The notes below the pieces were generated by a model, which worked only from the letters and a program-made list of their open reading frames with translations, searched no databases and had not been told where the DNA came from. Positions 1-7,214 of a stretch of DNA of 64,000 nucleotides are shown here, one piece after another. The stretch comes from Chryseotalea sanaruensis (GTDB lineage Bacteria; Bacteroidota; Bacteroidia; Cytophagales; Cyclobacteriaceae). The stretch spans positions 62,001 through 126,000 of the forward strand of contig NZ_BHXQ01000006.1 in the NCBI RefSeq assembly GCF_003990915.1. Reading direction: 5' to 3'. Position 1 is the first letter of the stretch. Every line of letters begins with the position of its first letter. The translations under genes and the position numbers were made by a program.

Positions 1-223
1 GGGGAAACTTTTGATCTTGCATACCTTAGAATACCTTAAGTCGATTGGTATTCTACTTTATTATCCTGGTTATGTTGTAGCTGGTAATAGTAAAATGGAT
101 TACAAACTATTTCTAGGTAAATCTATAGCTGAATATTTTAATCCAGTATCGGCAGACTGGCAAGCATTCAATGATCAGTTATTGGTGTATGAATCTTTTC
201 CATGGCCTGTTAAATCCGAGTAA
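1..223 (+). CDS. C-terminal end of an unidentified protein (5' end outside the window)
   Basis: The reading frame is open from the first bases of the window to a TAA at 221-223, giving at least 73 residues. There is no convincing internal start: a TTG at 11 is only the first possible codon, so this is best read as the tail of a longer gene. The visible part is rich in aromatic residues (LLYYPGYVV, AEYFNPVSADW) and has no motif I recognise. It is convergent with the DUF2214 gene that ends 8 bases downstream. Function unknown. Confidence 0.45.
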   Translation, partial: GKLLILHTLEYLKSIGILLYYPGYVVAGNSKMDYKLFLGKSIAEYFNPVSADWQAFNDQLLVYESFPWPVKSE

Positions 224-231
224 TGTAAAGC

Positions 232-675
232 TTACCCCAAGTATCCTACGCTTTTGGCCATTAGTCCTGCTAGCAATGGAATTATAAACAAGAGTAATAA
301 TTCCATTCTTACCATCCAGACAAGTATAGCAGGAATTACTATTTTCTCTTCTGAACTTTTTCGTTTGCTCAGAAAGAAAATGGTAGGGTAGATAGATAAC
401 AATCCCACAACGGTAAACAGTCCAACTTTCAATAGGAAAACCCAATTGTTAGTATAGAAAGCAGCAGGCTTGCCGTGCTCGCCTAGCCAAAGTGTTAAGC
501 CCGCGCCTAATAAAGTAAGTGCGGCAATACCATAAACAGCATCAATCTTTGAAAGTCGTTTAATTTCTGCAGGCGTCATTTCTTTTTTGAGTAAGAGATG
601 TTCTGCAACCAACGAGCTTACAATGGCAAAGATGCTGACGAAGTGTATGTAGCGAAGAAATATTTCGAGTGTCAT
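232..675 (-). CDS. DUF2214 family integral membrane protein
   Basis: A 147-residue inner-membrane protein with four predicted membrane segments (about residues 5-25, 47-65, 78-100 and 120-140). The family pattern is visible: LRYIHF near the N-terminus, the motif KIDAVYGIAAL around residue 43, and AAFYTNNWVFLLKVGLF around 71-87, followed by a basic loop (SKRKSS). Members of DUF2214 have no established function. The gene points away from the SMR transporter upstream, with 91 bases between them that hold one copy of a dispersed palindromic repeat (716-750). Family assignment is from motif memory; function is not inferred. Confidence 0.75.
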   Translation of the reverse strand: MTLEIFLRYIHFVSIFAIVSSLVAEHLLLKKEMTPAEIKRLSKIDAVYGIAALTLLGAGLTLWLGEHGKPAAFYTNNWVFLLKVGLFTVVGLLSIYPTIFFLSKRKSSEEKIVIPAILVWMVRMELLLLFIIPLLAGLMAKSVGYLG

Positions 676-715
676 AGATTAATGTTTTATTGGCTTTTAG
701 TTGAGCTTTTTTATC

Positions 716-750
716 CATCCTCTCCTTTGGAGCGGATTGCAGGTGAGACC
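716..750. repeat. Dispersed repeat, CTCTCCTTTGGAG type, copy A
   Basis: This stretch begins CATCCTCTCCTTTGGAG and ends GCAGGTGAGACC. It matches 40677-40710 (CATACTCTCCTTTGTAGAGG, then GGAGGTGAGGC) over about 34 bases with few differences. The core is a near-palindrome around CTCCTTTGGAG. Both copies lie between genes. It resembles palindromic repeats I have seen dispersed in Bacteroidota genomes, but I cannot give it a formal name. Confidence 0.6.
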
Positions 751-766
751 AAACGACATTTGATTA

Positions 767-1084
767 TTATTTTGAGACGAGTTTTAAACCAATGATGGAA
801 CCGATCAACAGCATAATGAAAAAGATTCTCCAAAAATCTGACGGCTCTTTGAAAATAAAAATACCAATGAGTACGGTGCCAACAGCACCAATACCTGTCC
901 ATACGGCATAAGCAGTACCCAGTGGAATGGTTTTAATGGATTCATTTAAAAAATGAAAGCTGAGTGAAATGCAGATGAAGAAAGCAACACTCCATTTCCA
1001 GTTGGTAAAATTGTTAGAGAGTTTTAAACAGGTGGTGAAGCCAACCTCAAAACAACCTGCTATCATTAAATATATCCACGACAT
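767..1084 (-). CDS. SMR family small multidrug/guanidinium-type exporter
   Basis: A 105-residue, four-helix inner-membrane transporter of the small multidrug resistance family; these act as dimers that exchange protons for a small cationic substrate. The essential membrane glutamate is visible in AGCFEVG (E13), and the signature PLGTAYAVWTGIGAVGT sits around residues 55-71. That signature and the N-terminus are closer to the SugE/Gdx subgroup (guanidinium exporters) than to EmrE, but I cannot fix the substrate from sequence alone, and I see no guanidine riboswitch upstream. The length is normal for the family. The upstream spacer (1085-1212) is a heptad-repeat palindrome. Confidence 0.88.
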   Translation of the reverse strand: MSWIYLMIAGCFEVGFTTCLKLSNNFTNWKWSVAFFICISLSFHFLNESIKTIPLGTAYAVWTGIGAVGTVLIGIFIFKEPSDFWRIFFIMLLIGSIIGLKLVSK

Positions 1085-1087
1085 AAA

Positions 1088-1214
1088 AATTTCAAATTTC
1101 AGATTAGATGTGTTGGTATTTGTTATGTAAACTTTCTTCTCCAGGTGGATATTTTTTAATTTATCCCAAATCTTTAATCTTTAATCTTTAATCTGAAATT
1201 TGGAATTTGAAATT
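1088..1214. repeat. Intergenic heptad-repeat tract with inverted arms
   Basis: The gap between the CDF gene and the SMR gene is bounded by arms made of 7-base units. The left arm AATTTCAAATTTCAGATTA (1088-1106) is the reverse complement of TAATCTGAAATTTGAAATT. The right arm (1189-1214) is the same sequence with exactly one extra 7-base unit: TAATCTGAAATTTG, then GAATTTG, then AAATT. Just before the right arm is a perfect tandem of TCTTTAA units (1171-1191). The arms could pair as a long hairpin around an 80-base middle. Other members of the same class are listed separately. Confidence 0.7.
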
Positions 1215-2199
1215 AATTAACCTTATGCTTTTCATTGCTCACTAAATTATGTAAATCCCATTCTATTCTTTTTTCAAAAGTATGTTTGCGCACAGGACAA
1301 TCTTTTTTCTCGCAGACTTTACAAGAAAAATCCAGGCAACCATCGGAATGGACAAATAGCTCTAGCGAATCACCAAACTCTTGACGAACCAGTGCTGCCA
1401 ATATATCAATTTCTTTATGTGCCTCATGTACATTGAGGTACCAGGGCACTGTAAGATGACAATCTAAATGTAACGTACTACCATATTTGATGATGCGGAC
1501 ATTGTGTAAATCAATCCAGTTCTCTTTTCTGTTTTTCTCCAGCACATCAACAAGTTTTTTCAATAAGGCTTCATCTGCCTCATCCATAATGCCAGCCAAT
1601 GAACTTTTAACAATACTGAAACCTGTATATAAAATGAAAAAACTAAAACCAATGGCCACTATGCTATCTACCCACTGCCATTGAGTAAAATAGAGCAAGC
1701 CCAAACCAATTATGATAGCCAGAGTGGAGTAAGCATCGGACAATAAGTGTTTACCGCTGGCGATAAGTGCCGATGAATTATTTTTCTTACCATTATTAAC
1801 GCAAACCTTACCAACAATAAAGTTGATAACGCCAGTGATTGATACTAATAAAATGCCGATGTCAAGTTGGTGGAGTGGTTCAGGATTAAACAAAGACATT
1901 ACACCCTGAAATAAAATGGCCGAACCTGCTAAAAAAATCATCGCACCTTCTAAACTGGCGGAAATAAATTCAATCTTACCATGTCCGTAAGGATGATCTG
2001 TGTCGCGAGGTTTAGCTGAAACATATAAACTATAAAGTCCGACAAAGCCGGCAACTACATTGACAATACCCTCCAGGGCATCAGTTAAAATAGAAACAGA
2101 GTGTGTTAAGTAATAGGCAATTAATTTAATAAGCAGAAGCGTAATGGATAGAATGGCTACCCACCACTGTATGCGAATATTTTGTTGTGCTGTTTGCAT
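1213..2199 (-). CDS. Cation diffusion facilitator (CDF) family metal efflux transporter
   Basis: A 328-residue inner-membrane transporter that probably exports a divalent metal in exchange for protons. Six membrane segments span about residues 12-205. Putative metal-site residues are D40 and E43 in helix 2 and H151/D155 (HLLSD) in helix 5; the loop motif DHPYGHGK is at 68-75. A cytoplasmic C-terminal domain follows. Unusually, this domain ends with a cysteine cluster (CLDFSC, KVCEKKDCP) and a histidine that could form an extra metal site. The stop codon of the lipoprotein gene upstream touches this start (both at 2199), so the two are probably co-transcribed. Metal specificity is not resolved. 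Confidence 0.9.
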   Translation of the reverse strand: MQTAQQNIRIQWWVAILSITLLLIKLIAYYLTHSVSILTDALEGIVNVVAGFVGLYSLYVSAKPRDTDHPYGHGKIEFISASLEGAMIFLAGSAILFQGVMSLFNPEPLHQLDIGILLVSITGVINFIVGKVCVNNGKKNNSSALIASGKHLLSDAYSTLAIIIGLGLLYFTQWQWVDSIVAIGFSFFILYTGFSIVKSSLAGIMDEADEALLKKLVDVLEKNRKENWIDLHNVRIIKYGSTLHLDCHLTVPWYLNVHEAHKEIDILAALVRQEFGDSLELFVHSDGCLDFSCKVCEKKDCPVRKHTFEKRIEWDLHNLVSNEKHKVN

Positions 2200-3176
2200 T
2201 ACTGAAGTTGAACGCGAAGGAGATTGTTGTGGGAAGTGATGTAGAGTGTCTTCTCTTCAGCATCTAAAGCACAGTTTGCAGAAGCCATCGTAGTTTTAAT
2301 TTTACCCAAGAGTTTTCCGTTTACATCAAAAATCCAAACGCCACCCGGTCCGGTGGCAAATACAATACCTTTTGACGAAATTTTTAATCCATCAGGTAAA
2401 CCTTTCTCTGTTTGTGCACTGGTAGTGGCGTCATAGAAAACTTTACCGCTTATTATGCTGTCTTGCCTAATACTATACTCATACCATTTTGCTTTGTCTT
2501 TGTCGGAATTAGCGACTATAAAGGTGCTGTCGTTTATAAAAGCAATTCCGTTTGGTCTTGTTAAGCTATCGACCAATAAACTTACAACGCCTTGTCTATC
2601 CAACCGATAGACACCATTAAACTTTATTTCTTTAGCCTTGTCATTATCCTGATCAGATAAACCATAAGGTGGGTCAGTAAAAAACAATTCACCTTTAGTA
2701 TTATAGGCAGCATCATTCGGACTGTTAAAGCGTTTCCCCTCAAATGTAGCGGCAAGGGTTTTGAAATTAGCTGATGGATTATTAAGAGGACTTTCCATAG
2801 ATGCCATTCGTCTGTCGCCATGTTGACAAATAACTAGTTGACCACTCGCATTTAACAAAAGACCATTCGATCCTTCTCCAGCATTACCTTCTTCTATTTG
2901 CGTATAACCTGAGGGCGTTAAGTATTCGCTCAGTCCGTCTTTTTCTGTCCATTTGTAAATGTTGTTTTTAGGCACATCCGAAAAGAGTAACATCTTTTCG
3001 CTCTCAACCCAGACAGGTCCTTCACTCCACACAAAACCTTCTGCTAATAATTCTACCGCTGTGCCGGGTTTGATAATCGCATCCAGCCCTTCATCAGTTT
3101 TTTCGATGCTGCCAACTTCTTTTTTGCTTTCGCAGGCCAACAATACAAGTAAGAGTAAAAAATAGTAGGTTTTCAT
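2199..3176 (-). CDS. SMP-30/gluconolactonase-like lipoprotein
   Basis: A 325-residue exported lipoprotein. Residues 1-15 form a signal peptide with a lipobox ending LLACESKK (C15 lipidated). The mature part reads as a six-bladed beta-propeller of the SMP-30/gluconolactonase/LRE family: EGPVW near residue 53, FNSPNDAAY near 149, TRPNGIAF near 207 and LPDGLKI near 261. The conserved acidic and asparagine positions would bind a divalent metal. Family members hydrolyse sugar lactones or other esters; the substrate here is unknown. It sits between a small membrane protein and the CDF transporter, with start and stop codons touching on both sides, indicating one transcription unit. Confidence 0.85.
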   Translation of the reverse strand: MKTYYFLLLLVLLACESKKEVGSIEKTDEGLDAIIKPGTAVELLAEGFVWSEGPVWVESEKMLLFSDVPKNNIYKWTEKDGLSEYLTPSGYTQIEEGNAGEGSNGLLLNASGQLVICQHGDRRMASMESPLNNPSANFKTLAATFEGKRFNSPNDAAYNTKGELFFTDPPYGLSDQDNDKAKEIKFNGVYRLDRQGVVSLLVDSLTRPNGIAFINDSTFIVANSDKDKAKWYEYSIRQDSIISGKVFYDATTSAQTEKGLPDGLKISSKGIVFATGPGGVWIFDVNGKLLGKIKTTMASANCALDAEEKTLYITSHNNLLRVQLQ

Positions 3177-3424
3177 TAAGCAGTTTTTTGTTTAGAAAAT
3201 TTAATTAAGGCGGGAATCGCAATAATTACCCACACCACATTGAGGAAAGTGCTGGCAAAGGCTTCGATATAATAAGTGTAAAGAATAAGAAAGACACCTC
3301 CCAAAAAGTTGAACAATAGAAAAATCAAGGAGTCTGATTTTATTTTTTGATAGCTATTCAGCCCGTATGCAGCTACAACCATAAAAGATCCCGTCCAACC
3401 GATAATGTCAATGAGTAGTTTCAC
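3176..3424 (-). CDS. Small CBU_0592-like membrane protein
   Basis: An 82-residue protein with three membrane segments (about 5-22, 32-52, 56-74). The pattern IIGWTGSFMVVAAYGLNS followed by SLIFLLFNFLGG matches the small CBU_0592-type membrane domain found in many Bacteroidota; no function is established. It is the first gene of a tight three-gene minus-strand unit with the SMP-30 lipoprotein and the CDF transporter. The divergent M3 peptidase gene starts only 39 bases away, so both promoters must share that gap. Confidence 0.65.
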   Translation of the reverse strand: MKLLIDIIGWTGSFMVVAAYGLNSYQKIKSDSLIFLLFNFLGGVFLILYTYYIEAFASTFLNVVWVIIAIPALIKFSKQKTA

Positions 3425-3463
3425 AATTTTATTTTAGATTGCAGAGGTTAAATGTAATGAAAA

Positions 3464-5188
3464 ATGGCTGAAGTTGTAGAAGTATTGAAACGCCCTGCGC
3501 GCACGTTCTTACCAGAAGATTTTACCCTTACAACCTGGGAAAACTTAAAACCATATTTTGATACTTTGTTGAACCGAGAATTGAAATCAGTGCAAGATTT
3601 ACGTACGTGGTTTCATCATCGAAGTGAACTGGAGTCGGTTATTAGTGAAGATATGGCGTGGCGTTACATCAATATGACTTGCTACACCGATAATGAAGCC
3701 TACAGTCAAGCCTATCAGGATTTTATTGTTAATATACAACCTCAGATTGCGCCCATAGCTGATCAGTTGAATAAAAAAGCAGCTGCCTCGCCTTACCTAA
3801 AAGAAGTAGAGCAAGAAGTGGGTTATGATATCATGATTCGTAGCCTTAAGAAAGAAATTGAATTGTTTCGTGATGAAAATGTTCCGTTGTTTACAGAAAT
3901 CAACACAGAGACGCAAAAATATGCGCAGATCTCGGGAGCTATGGCGGTGGAGGTTGACGGAAAAGAACTAACCCTGCAACAGGCAGCAGTAATTCTAATG
4001 TCGACAGACAGGAAGAAGCGGGAAGAAGTTTACCATAAAATTGCGCAGCGCAGACTACAAGACAAACAAACGTTAGACGCGCTTTTCACTACGTTAATCG
4101 GGTTGCGTCACCAGGTGGCAAGCAATGCAGGCTTTAATAATTTTCGTGATTACATGTTCAAAGCACTGGGTCGCTTTGATTATACACCAAAAGATTGTTT
4201 TGATTTTCACACTTCTATTCAGGCGCAGGTTGTGCCTATGCTTAACGAGCTGGCCAAAGACAGGAAAGAAAAACTTAAAGTAGAGGCGCTACGTCCATGG
4301 GATAAAGCAGTTGACCCCGAAGGACTTGATGCGTTGAAAGTATTTGAAAATGGCAAAGACCTGACAGACAAAACCATTGAAGTATTTAAAAGACTAGACC
4401 CTTTCTTAGGTCAGTGCTTAGCCATTATGAAAGAGATGGGGCATCTCGATTTAGAATCAAGAAAAGGTAAAGCGCCCGGTGGTTATAATTATCCTTTAGC
4501 TGAAGTAGGGGTTCCTTTCATTTTTATGAATGCAACGTCAACACTACGCGACATGGTAACCATTATGCACGAAGGTGGGCATGCCATTCACAATTTCCTG
4601 ACCCGCGATTTGGAATTAAATGATTTTAAATCTACACCTTCTGAAGTAGCAGAGTTGGCATCCATGTCAATGGAATTAATATCCATGGATCATTGGGATG
4701 TTTTCTTTAAAGACGAAGCATCATTGAAACGTGCTAAACGTGAGCACCTCGAAGATATTATTGAGACTTTACCCTGGGTGGCAACCATTGATAAATTCCA
4801 GCATTGGATTTATGAGAATCCGAATCACACAGCCGAAGAGCGCAAAGCAAACTGGATTAAGATAGCGGATGCATTTGCCGACACACATACTGATTGGAGT
4901 GGTTTGGAAGAGAATAAGTATTATCTCTGGCAAAAGCAGTTGCATTTGTATGAAGTGCCTTTTTATTATATTGAATATGGTATGGCACAATTAGGCGCCA
5001 TTGCTGTTTGGCGGAATTACAAGATTGACAAAAAGAAAGGATTAGAAGGTTATCAAAATGCATTGAAGCTGGGTTACACACGCTCAATACCTGAAGTGTA
5101 CAAAGCAGCCAATATCCGTTTCGATTTCAGCAAAGCCTACATTCAGGAATTAATGGATTTTGTAAAAACTGAGTTATCCAAGCTATAG
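3464..5188 (+). CDS. M3 family oligoendopeptidase (zinc metallopeptidase)
   Basis: A 574-residue cytoplasmic peptidase of the M3 (oligoendopeptidase F/thimet) family, which degrades short peptides. The zinc motif HEGGH lies at residues 369-373 (nucleotides 4568-4582), and the third ligand is the glutamate in SEVAELASMSMEL about 25 residues later. Y/H-rich substrate-binding segments (FYYIEYGMAQLGA) follow near residue 500. No signal peptide is present, and the length is normal for the family. The gene stands alone, divergent from the membrane-protein operon. Downstream of its stop lies a long heptad-repeat tract before the convergent marR gene. Confidence 0.93.
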   Translation: MAEVVEVLKRPARTFLPEDFTLTTWENLKPYFDTLLNRELKSVQDLRTWFHHRSELESVISEDMAWRYINMTCYTDNEAYSQAYQDFIVNIQPQIAPIADQLNKKAAASPYLKEVEQEVGYDIMIRSLKKEIELFRDENVPLFTEINTETQKYAQISGAMAVEVDGKELTLQQAAVILMSTDRKKREEVYHKIAQRRLQDKQTLDALFTTLIGLRHQVASNAGFNNFRDYMFKALGRFDYTPKDCFDFHTSIQAQVVPMLNELAKDRKEKLKVEALRPWDKAVDPEGLDALKVFENGKDLTDKTIEVFKRLDPFLGQCLAIMKEMGHLDLESRKGKAPGGYNYPLAEVGVPFIFMNATSTLRDMVTIMHEGGHAIHNFLTRDLELNDFKSTPSEVAELASMSMELISMDHWDVFFKDEASLKRAKREHLEDIIETLPWVATIDKFQHWIYENPNHTAEERKANWIKIADAFADTHTDWSGLEENKYYLWQKQLHLYEVPFYYIEYGMAQLGAIAVWRNYKIDKKKGLEGYQNALKLGYTRSIPEVYKAANIRFDFSKAYIQELMDFVKTELSKL

Positions 5189-5291
5189 GTTTGAGGTTCG
5201 AGGTTGGAATCTAGTTGCCTGAAACATGCATTGCATGAAGCGTGAAGCTTGAAACGTGAAGCGTAAAATCTAAAATTTCAATTCTAAAATC
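5189..5291. repeat. Intergenic heptad-repeat tract between M3 peptidase and marR
   Basis: Successive 7-base units can be read without gaps: GAGGTTC 5193-5199, GAGGTTG 5200-5206, GAATCTA 5207-5213, then GAAACAT at 5221. After a 2-base phase shift come GAAGCGT 5237-5243, GAAGCTT 5244-5250, GAAACGT 5251-5257, GAAGCGT 5258-5264, AAAATCT 5265-5271 and AAAATTT 5272-5278. The units agree with a loose consensus GARRYTN. All read on the plus strand. No open frame or terminator hairpin is evident. Confidence 0.7.
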
Positions 5292-5732
5292 TTACCCCCT
5301 ACACTTATCCAACAAATCACTTAGCTCAGCAGCTTCGTGCTCATTCAATGCTATCACATTATCATCAACCGTGAAACCTATTTTTTCGAGGAGTGCTAAA
5401 CCATTTTCAGTAATGGTTACATCAGCAGCACGCCTGTCGTTAGGGCAGGTACTTTTATTGATGAGATTTTTTTGAGCCAGACGATCTAATAAGCGGGATA
5501 CATCTGAATTACGGTCGAGCATACGCGATTTAATTTCAGTGGCTGAAATACTATTCGGGTGCTGACCTTTTAAAATTCTTAAGATGTTGAATTGTGTGGC
5601 AGTGATGCCGTGAGGTTTGAAGAAATCCTGTTGCTTGCTTTGCAACCAGTTAGCGGTATAGATCAAATTCAAGAGCGCCTTTTGTAAAGGTGTCTTAAAC
5701 TTGCTTTGCTTTATTTCTTCTTCAATTTTCAT
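5292..5732 (-). CDS. MarR family transcriptional regulator
   Basis: A 146-residue winged-helix DNA-binding protein. The recognition region (about residues 45-75, NILRILKGQHPNSISATEIKSRM) and the wing with DRRAADVTIT near residue 100 follow the MarR pattern; such proteins bind palindromes as dimers and often repress until a ligand or oxidant releases them. It lies 64 bases behind yceI on the same strand, and the gap is almost filled by a 12-bp perfect hairpin. By context it probably controls the yceI promoter, where two adjacent 12-bp palindromes lie (6408-6433). The inducing signal is unknown. Confidence 0.92.
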   Translation of the reverse strand: MKIEEEIKQSKFKTPLQKALLNLIYTANWLQSKQQDFFKPHGITATQFNILRILKGQHPNSISATEIKSRMLDRNSDVSRLLDRLAQKNLINKSTCPNDRRAADVTITENGLALLEKIGFTVDDNVIALNEHEAAELSDLLDKCRG

Positions 5733-5746
5733 GATTTGTTAAAATA

Positions 5747-5785
5747 GGCAAAGCGGAACATCGGCTATTGCCATTCCGCTTTGCC
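5747..5785 (-). terminator. 12-bp perfect hairpin between yceI and marR
   Basis: GGCAAAGCGGAA (5747-5758) and TTCCGCTTTGCC (5774-5785) are exact reverse complements, separated by a 15-base loop. On the minus strand the hairpin follows yceI and is followed by TATTTTAAC, only a weak U-tract, then the marR start. It may act as a partial terminator or a stabilising 3' structure that lowers marR expression relative to yceI. Confidence 0.65.
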
Positions 5786-5796
5786 GTAAAGCTCAA

Positions 5797-6372
5797 TTAA
5801 GCTTTTTTATCTAATTCAATTTTGCAGCTGATCTGCACATCATCACCTACTACCATTTCGCCACCAGCTAAAGTGCTGCTCCAATTTACACCATAATCTT
5901 GACGGTTAATGATACCAGTTAACTTGAAACCGGCTTTCATACCGCGACCAGTGTTAATAGAACCACCGTAGACTACATCAAACTCAGCCTTCTTGGTTAC
6001 ACCTTTCATAGTGAAATCACCTTTCAACTTGTACTTGTTACCTTCTTTTACCAAAGTGCCTTTGAAAGATACTTCAGGGAATTTTTCAGCATCAAAGAAA
6101 TCAGCTGACTTCAAGTGACCATCACGCTTTTCGTTTTCAGTGTTGATTGAAGCTACTTTAGCAGTGAAGCTAACTTCAGCACCATTGAAATCGTCAGCCT
6201 TACTAATTAAGGTGGCATCGAAATCTTTGAAAGTACCTTCAGTTTCTGCAACTACCATGTGCGTAGCGCTAAAACCAATCTTTGAGTGTGTTTTGTCGAT
6301 GTTCCAGGTGGTTTGCGCTGAAACGGTTGCGGCTACAAATAGAGCGACAACCACTGCATAAATCTTTTTCAT
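5797..6372 (-). CDS. yceI: YceI family periplasmic lipocalin-like protein
   Basis: A 191-residue exported protein. Residues 1-19 form a signal peptide ending VSAQ. The mature protein has the YceI beta-barrel pattern: TWNIDKTHSKIGFSATHM at the start, KRDGHLKSADFFDAEKFP in the middle, and NRQDYGVNW near the end. Family members bind polyisoprenoid lipids such as quinones in an elongated barrel. It precedes marR in what looks like a two-gene unit, and its promoter region carries tandem palindromes, suggesting stress- or ligand-controlled expression through MarR. The exact ligand is not known. Confidence 0.93.
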   Translation of the reverse strand: MKKIYAVVVALFVAATVSAQTTWNIDKTHSKIGFSATHMVVAETEGTFKDFDATLISKADDFNGAEVSFTAKVASINTENEKRDGHLKSADFFDAEKFPEVSFKGTLVKEGNKYKLKGDFTMKGVTKKAEFDVVYGGSINTGRGMKAGFKLTGIINRQDYGVNWSSTLAGGEMVVGDDVQISCKIELDKKA

Positions 6373-6407
6373 AATTTCTGTGTGTTTTGTTGGTGCAAGT
6401 ATAACAC

Positions 6408-6433
6408 ATGTTTAAACATATATGTTCAAACAT
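6408..6433. promoter_or_regulatory. Tandem palindromic operator in the yceI promoter
   Basis: ATGTTTAAACAT (6408-6419) is a perfect 12-bp palindrome. It is followed two bases later by ATGTTCAAACAT (6422-6433), the same sequence with one change. The centres are 14 bp apart. On the minus strand the second copy overlaps TATGTTTG (complement of 6427-6434), a match to the Bacteroidota -7 element TAnnTTTG, about 55 bases before the yceI start. Occupation by a dimeric regulator would block that promoter; the neighbouring MarR protein is the obvious candidate. Binding is inferred. Confidence 0.7.
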
Positions 6434-6515
6434 ATAATTATTTTAATATAAAGTGCTGATAATCAGTATCTATTTATTTTGTTAGGGAAAAAATCTTAAT
6501 TGGAACAGTCTAAAA

Positions 6516-7214
6516 TCATAATTTCAAATAGAACTCTCGGGTAAGTCTTTTATAGTCCAGCGACCATTCATCGTCCTGCTCGTAAAGCAGTATTTCACCT
6601 TCATCCACATTTTCTTGCTGTTGAGAAAATTCAAGCAACCACCGCTCTATGGGTTTTTCTTTTCTCGCCCTGAATCCCCATTGTCTGCTTGGGTATAAAT
6701 GGAAGGTCTCGGCCAATCTTATAAACTGCAAGCCTTCAGTATAGGGTAAGATTACACTCAACTTGCCTGTACTAGTTAACAAGCGTTTGCTGTGCTCAAG
6801 AAGTTCAGTATAAGATAAGGTCTCTGTATGCCTGGGTGCAACGCGACTGGCTACTGGTGGCTTAAAGCTGTTATTAAAATAAGGTGGATTGCTTACAATA
6901 TGATCGTAGCGCTTCAGGGTCTCAAAATCCTGCAAGCGTTTATGATGCACTTGTATTTTAGTTGGCCACGGACTGTGTTTTACATTATCATTCGCCTGAC
7001 TATAATCCGGCATTGAAAACTCAAGCGCATCTATACGAGTATCAGTGGCACTTCTTTGAGCCATCATAAGTGCAATCAAACCAGAGCCTGTGCCGATGTC
7101 GAGTAAATGTTTTTCGTTATGTACGTTTACCCACGCACCTAACAAAGTCCCATCTGTGCCCACTTTATGTGCGCAGCGATTGTCTTCAATATTAAATTTT
7201 TTGAAGCGAAACAT
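6516..7214 (-). CDS. trmN6: tRNA1(Val) (adenine(37)-N6)-methyltransferase
   Basis: A 232-residue class I methyltransferase that probably methylates N6 of adenine 37 in tRNA-Val, using S-adenosylmethionine (YfiC/TrmN6 family). The SAM-binding loop LLDIGTGSGLIALM is at about residues 38-51, and the catalytic NPPY motif of N6-adenine methyltransferases appears as SNPPYF near residue 109. The N-terminal RFKKFNIEDNRCAHKVGTDG is typical of this subfamily. Its start touches the stop of the serine hydrolase gene at 7214, so they are probably one transcript. Confidence 0.88.
   Translation of the reverse strand: MFRFKKFNIEDNRCAHKVGTDGTLLGAWVNVHNEKHLLDIGTGSGLIALMMAQRSATDTRIDALEFSMPDYSQANDNVKHSPWPTKIQVHHKRLQDFETLKRYDHIVSNPPYFNNSFKPPVASRVAPRHTETLSYTELLEHSKRLLTSTGKLSVILPYTEGLQFIRLAETFHLYPSRQWGFRARKEKPIERWLLEFSQQQENVDEGEILLYEQDDEWSLDYKRLTREFYLKL

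Noticed and set aside
1085..1212. Guanidine riboswitch before the SMR transporter gene
   Set aside because: The spacer is made of heptad repeats and shows none of the ykkC-type conserved motifs I know.
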